A stretch of 64,000 nucleotides of DNA from Sabulibacter ruber (GCF_017355955.1 NZ_JAFFID010000003.1:434001-498000); one strand, 5' to 3'; shown: positions 36,761-45,789, counted from the first letter of the stretch. Numbers and translations: made by a program. The notes: generated by a model not told the origin, from the sequence alone.

Positions 36761-37099
36761 ATAGAAGAATTTAAATCAGGATTCTAAGTAAGCACTTTGC
36801 ACCAAAAATACAACTTTAAAGCGTGGAGCTTCTACTTTAAACCTGCTGTTGTCCGGTTGCCCGTTGCTGTAGGAGATTTTCTATGCGTTAGGCTGGTATT
36901 GCCTACCCATTTTCCCTGAAATGCAGTCTTTGGTGTGCTCTACAAATAGGTTTTGCAGTACCTTTTCTCTGGAAGAGAAGATCTATGAAAAGGGAGAGGC
37001 GAGGCAAGCAGATATTGGGCGGGAGCGGGAGGTTGGCCCTGAGCGGGGATGAAGTAACTAAAAGGTACTAATTTGTTTTCTTTGATCTGTAAGCTTCTC

Positions 37100-37645
37100 C
37101 TAAACGAGATCTATCTCCAACACTCCCCTGCCTCCGCAGTAATCAAGGGCGCTGCTATACTTCCAATGATGTGGCTCAGCAACAAACCCAGCTTCCACCG
37201 GATTTTGGTGAATGTACTCCACTTTCTGTTCAATCACTGCTGGGCTCCATACTTCAATGGGTTGATTATGCTGCTGCCAAAACTGGCACTTTTGCACATT
37301 GCCATTCTTCAAACCAGCTCGTTCCATCAACCACAACATCCATTCTTTCCGGCTTTCCTGTATGTTTTCGGCAATGGCTTTCAACAGCTGTTTGGAAGTA
37401 AAAGACTTGAAATCCCGCAACACTTCTCCGGGGTTATTGTCCTTGGCTCGGAATAGCAGATGTAGGTGACTAGGCATCACGCACCAGGCATAAATTTCCA
37501 TGCCCTTGTTCTTTCGGCAGAAATCAAGGTTTTCTGTGATAATGTTGAAATACTCTTCCCGCGTAAAAACATCTATCCAATACACCACCGCAAAGCTCAC
37601 AAAGTACAAACCTTCTTTGTTGTGGAACTTATACTTCCGGCTCAT
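37100..37645 (-). CDS. REP-associated tyrosine transposase (RAYT, IS200-like fold)
   Basis: About 182 residues from MSRKYKFHN at 37645; an ATG at 37678 is also in frame. VYWIDVFTREEYFNIITENL, IYAWCVMPSHLHLLFRA (the H-x-H metal site of Y1/HUH transposases) and KSFTSKQLLKAIAEN with the expected helix for the catalytic Tyr are visible, then YIHQNPVEAGFV, a strongly conserved block of RAYT proteins. RAYTs act on REP hairpins as single-strand nucleases and are usually domesticated. Copies of a REP with hairpin stem CGAGCC/GGCTCG lie within 600 bases downstream on the plus strand. Confidence 0.9.
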   Translation of the reverse strand: MSRKYKFHNKEGLYFVSFAVVYWIDVFTREEYFNIITENLDFCRKNKGMEIYAWCVMPSHLHLLFRAKDNNPGEVLRDFKSFTSKQLLKAIAENIQESRKEWMLWLMERAGLKNGNVQKCQFWQQHNQPIEVWSPAVIEQKVEYIHQNPVEAGFVAEPHHWKYSSALDYCGGRGVLEIDLV

Positions 37646-37746
37646 GGGGTTTCTTTTAGAGACTGAATAGACCGGCATTTATACGAAAGAATTCACCGAA
37701 AATGATCTTCTTTTTCTCTCTGCTGTACCTGCGAGCCTGCTAGAAC

Positions 37747-37932
37747 CGCTGGCGCGAGCCTCCGGCTCGTGTCCGCACGCATTCCTGATCCTCTGTTGCT
37801 GAAACCATCATATGTTTATCTCAGGTTCGGCTCAGATAAGGAAAGATTGATTTAAATAGCAAATTCATGCTGTGACCAACCTATTGTAGATCAGGAATGC
37901 GTGCGGACACGGGCCGGAGGCTCGCGCTAGCG
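37747..37932. repeat. REP pair beside the RAYT gene
   Basis: Left unit 37747-37779 and right unit 37900-37932 are inverted copies with two mismatches. Both are extended by GCATTCCTGATC / GATCAGGAATGC, giving arms of 44 bases. Confidence 0.85.
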
Positions 37933-38050
37933 GAATAAGGTGAATTTCAAAAAATAACCCCTTAAGCGAACCTACATCAAATTTGGGCACAGTGGTGACT
38001 TGCAGCATTAGAGACACAGGGCTAGTGGGTAGGACTTCTCTTGTTACCTT

Positions 38051-38164
38051 CGCTGGCGCGAGCCTCTGGCTCGTGCCTTCTCTTACAGATCATAGAATCG
38101 AGGAAAATTCAGCAAAAGGGCATCTGGAATGCGTTCGGACACGAGCCGGAGGCTCGCGCCAGCG
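38051..38164. repeat. Second REP pair beside the RAYT gene
   Basis: Left unit 38051-38077 (CGCTGGCGCGAGCCTCTGGC...) and right unit 38131-38164, in inverted orientation. A partial degenerate 36-bp palindrome follows near 38195-38222. Confidence 0.8.
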
Positions 38165-38252
38165 GAGCAGCTCTTTTGTCAAATAGCCTTTTTGGTCTGT
38201 TTTTCCAAAATCAGTCCGAAACCACACCCATTCCTAATTCTTAATTCTCAAT

Positions 38253-40799
38253 TCATAATTCCCGCCTCAACGCTTCTGCCAGAAACGGAGCGGTCTTGCT
38301 GCCTAAGGCGGAAACCACTTCCTCTGGCGTACCAGCCGCCACAATCTGGCCGCCCTCCTCCCCTGCTCCCGGGCCAATGTCAATGACCCAGTCGGAGCCG
38401 GCGGCAACGCGCATGGTGTGTTCTACCACAATGACCGTGTTACCGGCTTCTACTAACCGCTCCAGCTGGGCCATGAGTTTGTCAACGTCTGAGGGGTGCA
38501 GGCCTGTGGTGGGCTCGTCTAGCACATACAGGGTGTTGCCGCGGCTGAGACGTTGGAGTTCGGTGGCGAGTTTGATGCGCTGGGCTTCGCCGCCGGAGAG
38601 CTCGGTGGCGGGCTGGCCGAGGCGCAGGTAGCCCAGGCCTACTTCGCGCAGCACGGTGAGGATGCGGTGGAGCGTGGGTTCTTCGTCAAAAAACGCATGG
38701 GCGGCGTCTACGGTGAGGTCCAGGACTTGGGCGATGTTGAGGTCGCGGTAGGTCACTTCCAGGGTTTGGGCGTTATAGCGGGCACCATGGCAGACAGGAC
38801 AGGGCGCGTACACGCTGGGCAGAAACAGCAGTTCCACCATCACGAAGCCTTCTCCCTGGCAGTTCTCGCAGCGGCCTTTGGCCACGTTGAACGAGAAGCG
38901 GCCGGCGTCATAGCGGCGCTTTTTGGCCAGCGGGGTATCGGCGAAGAGTTTGCGGACGTGGTCGAAGAGGCCGGTGTAGGTGGCCATGTTAGAGCGGGGC
39001 GTGCGGCCGATGGCTTTCTGGTCTACCCGCACCAGCCGCTTGATATGCTCCATGCCGCTCACGATTCGACCGCCCAGGGTCTGCGGGGCGGGGCTTTCCA
39101 GCGCATCTCTTTCTTCTTCCTCGGGTTGGAGTTCCTGGCCTAGGTGTTCGGCTACCAGTTCTACCAGCACCTGGCTCACCAGGCTGCTCTTGCCCGAGCC
39201 CGATACGCCGGTGACGGTGGTGAACACGCCCAGCGGAAATTCGGCACTCAGGTTCTGCAGGTTGTTGCGGGTGACGCCGCTCAGTTGGAGCCAGCCGGTG
39301 GGCGTGCGGCGCGGACGCATTTGCACCGGGGCCGTGCCGAACAGGTAGGCGGCGGTTTGGGAGTGGGTAATCTGTTGCAGGCCCTCGGGTGGACCGCTGT
39401 AGAGGATTTCGCCGCCTTTCTCGCCGGCGGCGGGGCCAACGTCCACGAGCCAATCGGCTTGCCGGATCACGTCCAGGTTATGCTCTACCACAAACAGCGA
39501 GTTGCCCGCTTTCTTCAGGTTGGCCAGGGCGGTGAGCAGGGCTACGGTATCACTGGGGTGCAGGCCCGCCGAGGGTTCGTCCAGCACGTACACCACGCCA
39601 AACAGGTGCGAGTACAGCTGCGTGGCCAGCCGCAGGCGCTGCAACTCACCGGGCGACAAGGTAGGAGTGCTTCGCTCCAAAGACAGGTACCCGAGGCCCA
39701 GATCCAACAGCACCTTAATGCGGGCCACCAGGTCCTGCGCAATGCACTGTTTGGCGATCTGTTGCTCGGGGTGAGCCTCGTTTTGGGTGGCGGGGCCGGG
39801 GGCCGAGGCGTTCACGTACGGTTGCAGGGTCTGGGCCACACGTTGCAGGGGCAGACGCGACAGCTCGGTGATGTCATAGCCCGCGAAGGTGACGGAGAGT
39901 GCCGCGGGGTTCAGGCGTTTGCCATGGCAGGTGGGGCAGTCTGTGTGGAGCATGTACTGCATGACCCGCTTTTTCATCTGAGGGCTGTTGGTATTGGCGA
40001 AGGTATGGAACACGTGCCGCCGGGCGCTGGTGAAGGTGCCCATGTAGTTAGGTTCCTCGTTGCGCTGCAGGGCACGGCGGGTTTGCTCGGGGGTATAGCC
40101 GGGGTACACGGGCACCACGGGTTGCTCCTCGGTGAACAAGATCCAATCACGGTCTTTCTGGGGCAGCTCGCGCCAGGGGGTGTCTACGTCATAGCCCAGG
40201 GTCACCAGGATGTCGCGCTGGTTCTGGCCGCCCCAGGCGGTAGGCCAGGCGGCAATGGCCCGTTCCCGGATGGTGAGCGATGGGTCTGGCACCATGCTTT
40301 CCTCGGTGACCTCGTAGATGCGGCCCAGGCCGTGGCAGGTGGGGCAAGCGCCCTCGGGGGTGTTGGGCGAGAACGCCTCGGCGTAGATGATGGGTTGGCC
40401 TGGCGGATAGTCTCCGGCCCGGCTATACAGCATGCGCACCAGGTTAGAAAGGGTGGTTACGCTGCCCACGCTGGAGCGGGTGGTGGGCGTGCCGCGTTGC
40501 TGCTGCAGGGCCACGGCCGGAGGCAGGCCCTCAATGGCGTCTACCTCGGGCACGGCCATCTGGTGGAACAGCCGCCGCGCGTAAGGGCTCACACTCTCCA
40601 GGTAGCGGCGCTGGGCCTCGGCGTACAGCGTCCCGAACGCCAGCGACGACTTCCCCGACCCCGACACGCCCGTGAACACCACCAGCGCGTCTCGGGGAAT
40701 GGTGAGGTCTACGTTCTTCAGGTTATGCTCGCGTGCCCCACGTACGGTGACGAAGCCGGGGAAGAGAGTAGTTGAGGGAGAAATAAAATCTTGTACCAC
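38253..40799 (-). CDS. UvrA2-like ABC ATPase
   Basis: 848 residues, shorter than the usual 940 of UvrA. Two ABC modules are present: FTGVSGSGKSSLAFGTLYAE near residue 42 and VTGVSGSGKSSLVSQVL near 530. Zinc modules CPTCHGLGR, CPTCHGKRLNP, CENCQGEGF and CPVCHGARYN match UvrA. The second signature, LSGGEAQRIKLATEL, is intact, while the first reads LSPGELQRLRLATQL, with Pro replacing the first Gly. The shortened insertion region, where UvrA binds UvrB, suits class II UvrA, linked to resistance to DNA-binding drugs rather than core repair. No partner gene is nearby. It ends just before the AT-rich island. Confidence 0.9.
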   Translation of the reverse strand: MVQDFISPSTTLFPGFVTVRGAREHNLKNVDLTIPRDALVVFTGVSGSGKSSLAFGTLYAEAQRRYLESVSPYARRLFHQMAVPEVDAIEGLPPAVALQQQRGTPTTRSSVGSVTTLSNLVRMLYSRAGDYPPGQPIIYAEAFSPNTPEGACPTCHGLGRIYEVTEESMVPDPSLTIRERAIAAWPTAWGGQNQRDILVTLGYDVDTPWRELPQKDRDWILFTEEQPVVPVYPGYTPEQTRRALQRNEEPNYMGTFTSARRHVFHTFANTNSPQMKKRVMQYMLHTDCPTCHGKRLNPAALSVTFAGYDITELSRLPLQRVAQTLQPYVNASAPGPATQNEAHPEQQIAKQCIAQDLVARIKVLLDLGLGYLSLERSTPTLSPGELQRLRLATQLYSHLFGVVYVLDEPSAGLHPSDTVALLTALANLKKAGNSLFVVEHNLDVIRQADWLVDVGPAAGEKGGEILYSGPPEGLQQITHSQTAAYLFGTAPVQMRPRRTPTGWLQLSGVTRNNLQNLSAEFPLGVFTTVTGVSGSGKSSLVSQVLVELVAEHLGQELQPEEEERDALESPAPQTLGGRIVSGMEHIKRLVRVDQKAIGRTPRSNMATYTGLFDHVRKLFADTPLAKKRRYDAGRFSFNVAKGRCENCQGEGFVMVELLFLPSVYAPCPVCHGARYNAQTLEVTYRDLNIAQVLDLTVDAAHAFFDEEPTLHRILTVLREVGLGYLRLGQPATELSGGEAQRIKLATELQRLSRGNTLYVLDEPTTGLHPSDVDKLMAQLERLVEAGNTVIVVEHTMRVAAGSDWVIDIGPGAGEEGGQIVAAGTPEEVVSALGSKTAPFLAEALRREL

Positions 40800-40985
40800 G
40801 TAGTAAATAAAATTTTATAATATTAAGCTATAAACAATCATACTCCTGATAAAGTAATAAGGTGTATAATCATAGATTAAAATAAAACCATTCATTTACT
40901 TTACATAATAAATGAGTCTTATTTAAATAAAAATTAAAGTTTAGCATTAAATAATATAAATCTATATATTGAAAAAAAATTTAAT
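40800..40985. other. AT-rich upstream region of the TIR/SLATT operon
   Basis: 186 bases, almost entirely A and T. It marks an abrupt composition change from the GC-rich UvrA2 gene. It probably holds divergent promoters; no consensus box is certain. Confidence 0.5.
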
Positions 40986-42197
40986 ATGATTTGTTTTGTT
41001 ATAATGGGATTTGGTTCTAAATCAGACCCTTATACTGGGAAAACCCTCGATTTAGATAAGACATATTTAAATATTATTCAACCCGCTGTTAGGGCTAGCG
41101 GGTTAGAATGCATTAGGGCTGATGAGATTCAAGAAGCGGGTTTGATTGATAAAAGTATGTATGCATTACTGATGCATGCAGATCTTGTAATTGCTGATAT
41201 TACAACTTACAATCCCAATGCAATCTACGAATTGGGTATAAGACACGCTGTAAAACCATATGCAACAATAATCATAAAAGAACGAAAGGGTAAGATACCT
41301 TTCGACTTAGACCATAGTAGAATATTCCACTATGATCATATGGGAGACGATATATCAGCAACAGAAGCAGACCGCTGTAGAAAAGAACTATCTTCTTTGA
41401 TTACAACGGTTCTAGCCACTAATGAAACAGATAGTCCCTTATATTCATTTTTAAGTGGGGTAAATGCTCCTAAATTGCCTGAAGACGAATATTCTTATTT
41501 GATAGAAAAATTAGCTAAAGAAGAAAAATACATCTTCGCTTTGAGGGAAAAGGCATTAGATGCAATGCAAAATAATGACTTCACAGCTGCTGCAAAAGCT
41601 TGGGAAAAAGCAAGTTCATTAGCACCTAATGAAACTTACTTTATTCAACAGCAAGCATTATGTACTTATAAAAGCAAATTTCCTTCCCCTAATACAGCAC
41701 TAAATGATGCATTAGTAATCATTAATAAGCTCAATCCAGACGGTGATACTACTGATCCAGAAACATTGGGTATAACTGGTGCTATATATAAGAATTTATA
41801 CAGAAACAATGGTGACATCGAATATATAAATAGGGCTATTACTTACTACAGGAAGTGCTATCTTGTTAGGAGTGATTATTATACAGGCGAAAACTATGCA
41901 CATTGCCTTGAGTTGAAAAGAAAAGCTATTCAAGATGAAGAGGAAAAAGTTTACGCCAAAGTTGAAGCCCGAAATACAAGAAAGTCTATTATCCGATCCA
42001 TTTCAGAAATATTAGAGAACAATATAGAGGAAAGAGTAGATCAAAAATGGCTGTATGCAACGCTTTCAAATTGTTTTCTAGCAATCAACGATAGTGAGAA
42101 TGCGTTAATTCATGAAACAAATTTTTTAAATTTAAACCCAGTAAATTGGGAGATAGACACATTTAATAAAACAAAAGAAGAAATTTTAAATTATTAA
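40986..42197 (+). CDS. DUF4071/TRAFs-binding-like protein with TPR-type C-terminus
   Basis: 403 residues. The N-terminal domain (1-115) is a Rossmann-like, TIR/nucleoside-deoxyribosyltransferase-like fold: CFVIMGFGSKSD near residue 3, ECIRADEI near 41, and ADLVIADITTYNPNAIYELG at 65-84, with Glu82 as a candidate catalytic residue. Residues 170-400 are helical with TPR-like spacing (ALDAMQNNDFTAAAKAWEKA, YATLSNCFLAINDSENALIH). I associate this layout with DUF4071 (MAP3K TRAFs-binding domain) proteins that neighbour TIR and DUF4231 genes. It is first in an AT-rich four-gene operon, 10 bases before the next gene. A sensor or NAD/nucleotide-processing role is inferred. Confidence 0.75.
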   Translation: MICFVIMGFGSKSDPYTGKTLDLDKTYLNIIQPAVRASGLECIRADEIQEAGLIDKSMYALLMHADLVIADITTYNPNAIYELGIRHAVKPYATIIIKERKGKIPFDLDHSRIFHYDHMGDDISATEADRCRKELSSLITTVLATNETDSPLYSFLSGVNAPKLPEDEYSYLIEKLAKEEKYIFALREKALDAMQNNDFTAAAKAWEKASSLAPNETYFIQQQALCTYKSKFPSPNTALNDALVIINKLNPDGDTTDPETLGITGAIYKNLYRNNGDIEYINRAITYYRKCYLVRSDYYTGENYAHCLELKRKAIQDEEEKVYAKVEARNTRKSIIRSISEILENNIEERVDQKWLYATLSNCFLAINDSENALIHETNFLNLNPVNWEIDTFNKTKEEILNY

Positions 42198-42207
42198 CTT
42201 TATTGAT

Positions 42208-42621
42208 ATGGCAAAAAAAGTATTTATAAGCTATGACCATAGCGAAGATAAAATTTACAAAGAGTTGTTAAGAGCATGGGATGCTAACAGTGCCTTTAGT
42301 TTCGAATTCGACCAAAGATCTCCTAACATTGCAATTAACAGTACAGATTCTGCACGGATCAAACAATCACTAACAAGAATGATGATGGATGCAGAATACC
42401 TATTTGTGATAATTGGAAGAAAATCTTGGCAAAGTAATTGGATGAATTGGGAAATTGAAAGGGCTAAGCAAAGTGATATTAAATTAAAATTAGCGGCTGT
42501 TAAGATCGACTACTACAACACTACACCATCAGGTTTACTAAATACTGGGACTTCATTCGCAACCTCATTCACACAAGACAAAATTATCACAGCACTAAAT
42601 AACGCAAAAAATAATTATTGA
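42208..42621 (+). CDS. ThsB/MTH538-like TIR domain protein (first copy)
   Basis: 137 residues, a single domain. KKVFISYDHSEDKIYKELL is the first strand and helix; TDSARIKQSLTRMMMDAEYL and FVIIGRKSWQSNWMNWEIER follow. Glu82 in W-E-I-E-R lies where ThsB-type TIR enzymes carry their NAD-cleaving Glu (pattern W-x-x-[WY]-E-I). TIR proteins of this group make cyclic ADP-ribose-type signals in Thoeris defence. Here there is no ThsA, but a SLATT membrane protein lies two genes downstream. It follows the DUF4071-like gene after 10 bases. Confidence 0.85.
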   Translation: MAKKVFISYDHSEDKIYKELLRAWDANSAFSFEFDQRSPNIAINSTDSARIKQSLTRMMMDAEYLFVIIGRKSWQSNWMNWEIERAKQSDIKLKLAAVKIDYYNTTPSGLLNTGTSFATSFTQDKIITALNNAKNNY

Positions 42622-42655
42622 TTTTTTTTCAATTTATAATTAACATTTGATATTA

Positions 42656-43159
42656 ATGGGACACAAGGATAGGACATACGTAATATTTGATGGCGACAAA
42701 GACCAATGGGCATATCGATATATGAGAGGTTGGAATAATAATCGAAATATAGATTTTAATTTTGATGATGCCCATGAATTAAAGCCATTAACATATAGAG
42801 CTCAAGATGAAATTTATATAAAAACAAGACTTCGAGAGCGTCTTAAGCAAACAGATCAGGTAATACTATTGATTGGAGAATCAACTAAATTTTTATACAA
42901 ATATGTTAGATGGGAGTTGGAATTAGCTATAGAGTTAAATTTACCAATTATAGCAGTCAACTTAGATAAGACTCGAGTTCAAAATCCTTCTTTATGTCCT
43001 GCTATAATCCGCACTTACCCCAAAACAGTTTATGTAGCATTTAGGAGTAAAATAATTCAATATGCATTAGACAACTTTCCATCTTTTATAAGGAATTACA
43101 AGGGTAATGAAACTCGGTGGCACTATCCTGATGAAGTTTATACTAGATTAGGCATATAA
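42656..43159 (+). CDS. ThsB-like TIR domain protein (second copy)
   Basis: 167 residues from ATG 42656; the frame opens three codons earlier at a TTG. RTYVIFDGDKDQWAYRYMRG is the first strand and helix, FNFDDAHELKPL matches the D-x-H-E loop typical of the MTH538/ThsB group, and RLKQTDQVILLIGESTKF then YKYVRWELELAIEL carry the central strand and the candidate catalytic Glu87 (W-E-L). It is clearly different in sequence from the first TIR copy. It ends six bases before the SLATT gene. Two distinct TIRs could make different signals or form a heteromer; that is inference. Confidence 0.85.
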   Translation: MGHKDRTYVIFDGDKDQWAYRYMRGWNNNRNIDFNFDDAHELKPLTYRAQDEIYIKTRLRERLKQTDQVILLIGESTKFLYKYVRWELELAIELNLPIIAVNLDKTRVQNPSLCPAIIRTYPKTVYVAFRSKIIQYALDNFPSFIRNYKGNETRWHYPDEVYTRLGI

Positions 43160-43164
43160 AATCG

Positions 43165-44034
43165 ATGGAAGAAGCAGATTATCCAAGTTTATACCAATCA
43201 GCTGACAGAGCATCTAAAAGAACACAGAAATACTATTTAATTTCTTTAGGAACTTTCATCTGCTCTTTAGTTCTAAGCAGCATAGTAACACAATATGCTC
43301 CTAAAGAAGCTGAATGGTCTATTGTTTCTACTATTTTGTTGATTATCACTTTATTACTTACAATATTCAATGGTGTAAAAAGATTTGACAATATCTGGTA
43401 TAACGGCAGGGCAGTTGCAGAATCTGTAAAGACTAGAACTTGGAGGTTTATTATGCAAACTGAGCCTTATCAGGATTTAGGTGATTACAGTGATAAAGCA
43501 AAAAAATTCAATAATGATATAAGTGAAATATTAAAAGAAAACAAAAGCCTAGGTAATTACCTTGATAACACCTACGACTCTGATAGTATAACTAAAAAAA
43601 TGGTTGAAATCCGGTCTCTTAGTTTGAATGATCGTAAATCATTATACAAAACTGATCGCCTTGAAGACCAAAAAAACTGGTACATTACTAAAGCAAACTT
43701 GAATAACAGAAACGCTAAAATTTGGTTCACGCTTTTAATAGCAACCAATTCAATTGCTATTATTTTTTCTTTTATTAAAATCCTTCACCCCAAAAAAGAA
43801 GGTTTTCCAATTGAACCTCTTATTGTGATAGCCAGTTCTATACTTTCTTGGATGCAGATCAAAAGGTTTCAAGAATTAGGTTCATCTTACAATCTAACAG
43901 CTCATGAAATAAACCTTTTCAGGCAGAACATTGATTACTGCACAAATGAAAGAGAGTTCTCCGATTTTGTTAAAGATTCCGAAAATGCATTTTCGAGAGA
44001 ACATACACAATGGGTCGCAAGAAAGGACAAATAA
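43165..44034 (+). CDS. SLATT-domain (DUF4231-like) four-TM membrane protein, candidate effector
   Basis: 289 residues. Two hydrophobic hairpins are present: about 24-42 with 51-70, and 186-206 with 215-232. The first is followed by WYNGRAVAESVKTRTWRF (78-95), the second preceded by RLEDQKNWYITKANLNNR (165-182). These are signatures of SLATT families (SMODS and SLOG-associating two-TM effectors), here two units in tandem, with the typical end SREHTQWVARKD. SLATT proteins are predicted membrane-perturbing effectors of nucleotide-signalling conflict systems. As the last gene of the operon it fits the effector position. Confidence 0.85.
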   Translation: MEEADYPSLYQSADRASKRTQKYYLISLGTFICSLVLSSIVTQYAPKEAEWSIVSTILLIITLLLTIFNGVKRFDNIWYNGRAVAESVKTRTWRFIMQTEPYQDLGDYSDKAKKFNNDISEILKENKSLGNYLDNTYDSDSITKKMVEIRSLSLNDRKSLYKTDRLEDQKNWYITKANLNNRNAKIWFTLLIATNSIAIIFSFIKILHPKKEGFPIEPLIVIASSILSWMQIKRFQELGSSYNLTAHEINLFRQNIDYCTNEREFSDFVKDSENAFSREHTQWVARKDK

Positions 44035-44256
44035 GAATAATAAATCAGCCTTTGATTAAATTATTGACACTTCATTTATATTATTTGAGTTTCTTTTTTA
44101 TTTCAAAGATAGCTTATCTAATAATGACATAATTTTTAAACATATCTCATTGAAAATATAATTTATTTCATATAAAATTTTTATTTATAATTTTTTGTAA
44201 GTTGTAAAATAAAATATGGAATTCTAACTTAGAACAACATCCACCAACTTCCGCCC
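44035..44256. other. AT-rich downstream edge of the TIR/SLATT island
   Basis: 222 bases, very AT-rich to about 44225 and then abruptly GC-rich at the DUF1624 gene. No integrase, tRNA or clear direct repeat marks the junction. Confidence 0.5.
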
Positions 44257-45462
44257 ATGCTCCGCACCGAAGCTTCTACACCGCTGGCGCATGCCCGCCA
44301 GACCCGGGTTTCCTCCATTGATGTGGTGCGGGGCTTGGCCATTGTCCTCATGGCGCTGGACCACGTGCGCGATCTGTGGCACACCACGGCGCTGGTGCAG
44401 GACCCGCTGTCGTTTGACACCACTACCCCGGCCCTGTTCCTGACGCGCTGGGTCACGCATTTCTGCGCGCCCACCTTTGTGTTCCTGGCGGGCACCTCGG
44501 CGTACCTCTCCCTGATGCGGGACGGAGACTACGGGCGCGCCCAACGGTTCCTGCTCTCGCGCGGGGTCTGGCTCATGGTGCTGGAGGTCACGGTAGTGGG
44601 CTTCGGTATCTGGTTTGACATCTTCTTTAGAACCATTATGTTCCAGGTGATCTTTGCCATTGGGTTCGGGTTTGTGGTGCTGGCGGGGCTGCTGCGGCTC
44701 CCGGTCCGGGTTGTGGGTGGCATCGGGCTGGCCATTCTGCTATTACACAACCTGCTGCCGCAAGCAGGTCCGGCCGAGGGGATGGTAGGTCAATTTGCCT
44801 ATTCCCTCCTGTTCCGGCCGGGGTTCTTCCAACCCACTGAGGGGCTGTCGCTGCTGGTGGCCTACCCCGTTATTCCGTGGCTGGGTATTCTGCTGCTGGG
44901 CTTCGGGTTTGGGCCTGTTTTCCGGAAAACGGCCTCAGAACGCCGGAAACTGCTGGGCATCTCGGCGGCGGTGGCCCTGGGCGTGTTTGCAGTGCTGCGG
45001 TGGGTGCAGGTGTACGGTGACCCCAGCCCCTGGGCGGTGCAGAAAACCACGGTGTTCTCGGTGCTATCTTTCCTGAACGTGACCAAGTACCCGCCGTCTT
45101 TGCTGTACGCGGCCTTGTTTCTGGGCCTTATGTTTGTAGCGCTGGTGTTGCTGGAACACGCCCAAAACGCGGTGACCCGCTTCCTCATCGTGTACGGCCG
45201 GGTGCCGCTGTTCTTCTACCTAGCGCATTGGTACCTCATTCACACCGGCATGCTGCTGCTCATGCTCTGGCAGGGCCTCACCTGGCAGCAACTGCCCTTC
45301 GGTTCTCTGGAGTTTGGCCGCCCCAAAACCGGCGTGGGTGTAGAACTGCCCTATGTGTACCTGGTCTGGATCATGGTGGTACTGGTGCTCTACCCCGCCT
45401 GCCGCTGGTACAGCCGCTACAAAGCTGCCCACCCAGAGAAGAAGTGGTTAAGTTATCTGTAG
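44257..45462 (+). CDS. DUF1624/heparan-alpha-glucosaminide acetyltransferase-like membrane protein
   Basis: 401 residues. RVSSIDVVRGLAIVLMALDH at residues 15-34 is the family start (R-x-x-S-x-D-x-x-R-G), followed by THFCAPTFVFLAGTSAYL. About ten membrane segments follow, with FFYLAHWYLIHTGMLLL near residue 324 carrying conserved His residues. Relatives include the lysosomal HGSNAT and bacterial DUF1624 and YeiB proteins, membrane acyltransferases or proteins of unknown role. The strong GC content contrasts with the AT-rich island just before it. Confidence 0.87.
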   Translation: MLRTEASTPLAHARQTRVSSIDVVRGLAIVLMALDHVRDLWHTTALVQDPLSFDTTTPALFLTRWVTHFCAPTFVFLAGTSAYLSLMRDGDYGRAQRFLLSRGVWLMVLEVTVVGFGIWFDIFFRTIMFQVIFAIGFGFVVLAGLLRLPVRVVGGIGLAILLLHNLLPQAGPAEGMVGQFAYSLLFRPGFFQPTEGLSLLVAYPVIPWLGILLLGFGFGPVFRKTASERRKLLGISAAVALGVFAVLRWVQVYGDPSPWAVQKTTVFSVLSFLNVTKYPPSLLYAALFLGLMFVALVLLEHAQNAVTRFLIVYGRVPLFFYLAHWYLIHTGMLLLMLWQGLTWQQLPFGSLEFGRPKTGVGVELPYVYLVWIMVVLVLYPACRWYSRYKAAHPEKKWLSYL

Positions 45463-45489
45463 CATCTGCTTATAAACAGTAGAAATCTA

Positions 45490-45642
45490 TACTTCAAGTT
45501 TGAGCGCAGCGGGAACTTGGAGTAGCAATGATCGCCAGTTTGCAACTGGCGTGGTTCTTTTTCTAATTATGTGTTAAGCCAGTTGCAAACTGGCATCAAG
45601 CCTAGCCACAAGTTACCGCTGCGCTCAAACTTGCGGCATGAG
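45490..45642. repeat. Composite palindrome, copy A, left of TMEM175
   Basis: Outer arms CAAGTTTGAGCGCAGCG (45495) and CGCTGCGCTCAAACTTG. Inside lie two small palindromes, CGCCAGTTTGCAACTGGCG at 45533-45551 and GCCAGTTGCAAACTGGC at 45578-45594. It recurs as a direct copy at 46549-46698. Confidence 0.75.
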
Positions 45643-45789
45643 AAGGCTTACCAATAGGGGTGGTGCCTAGGAGTTCCTTCTTGAAGGGTTACAGAGTGTG
45701 CCGCACCTGGCTTCTGCTTCCCATTCATTTTTTCTGTTATATTTCCGCCTGCAAACACCCCGCACTTAACAAAGTGACCCTGCACCATT

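Noticed and set aside
39144..40775. 543-codon plus-strand frame opposite the UvrA2-like gene
   Set aside because: It is a mirror frame of a well-supported ABC ATPase, with no recognisable domain.
42208..43159. Canonical Thoeris system
   Set aside because: Two ThsB-like proteins are present, but there is no ThsA (SIR2/SLOG or other effector) in the window, and a SLATT protein occupies the effector place.
40800..44256. Possible terminal inverted repeats around the AT-rich island (TAAAATTTTAT-like runs at both ends)
   Set aside because: The match is short and made only of A and T in very AT-rich DNA, with no integrase or transposase gene. Chance is the simpler reading.
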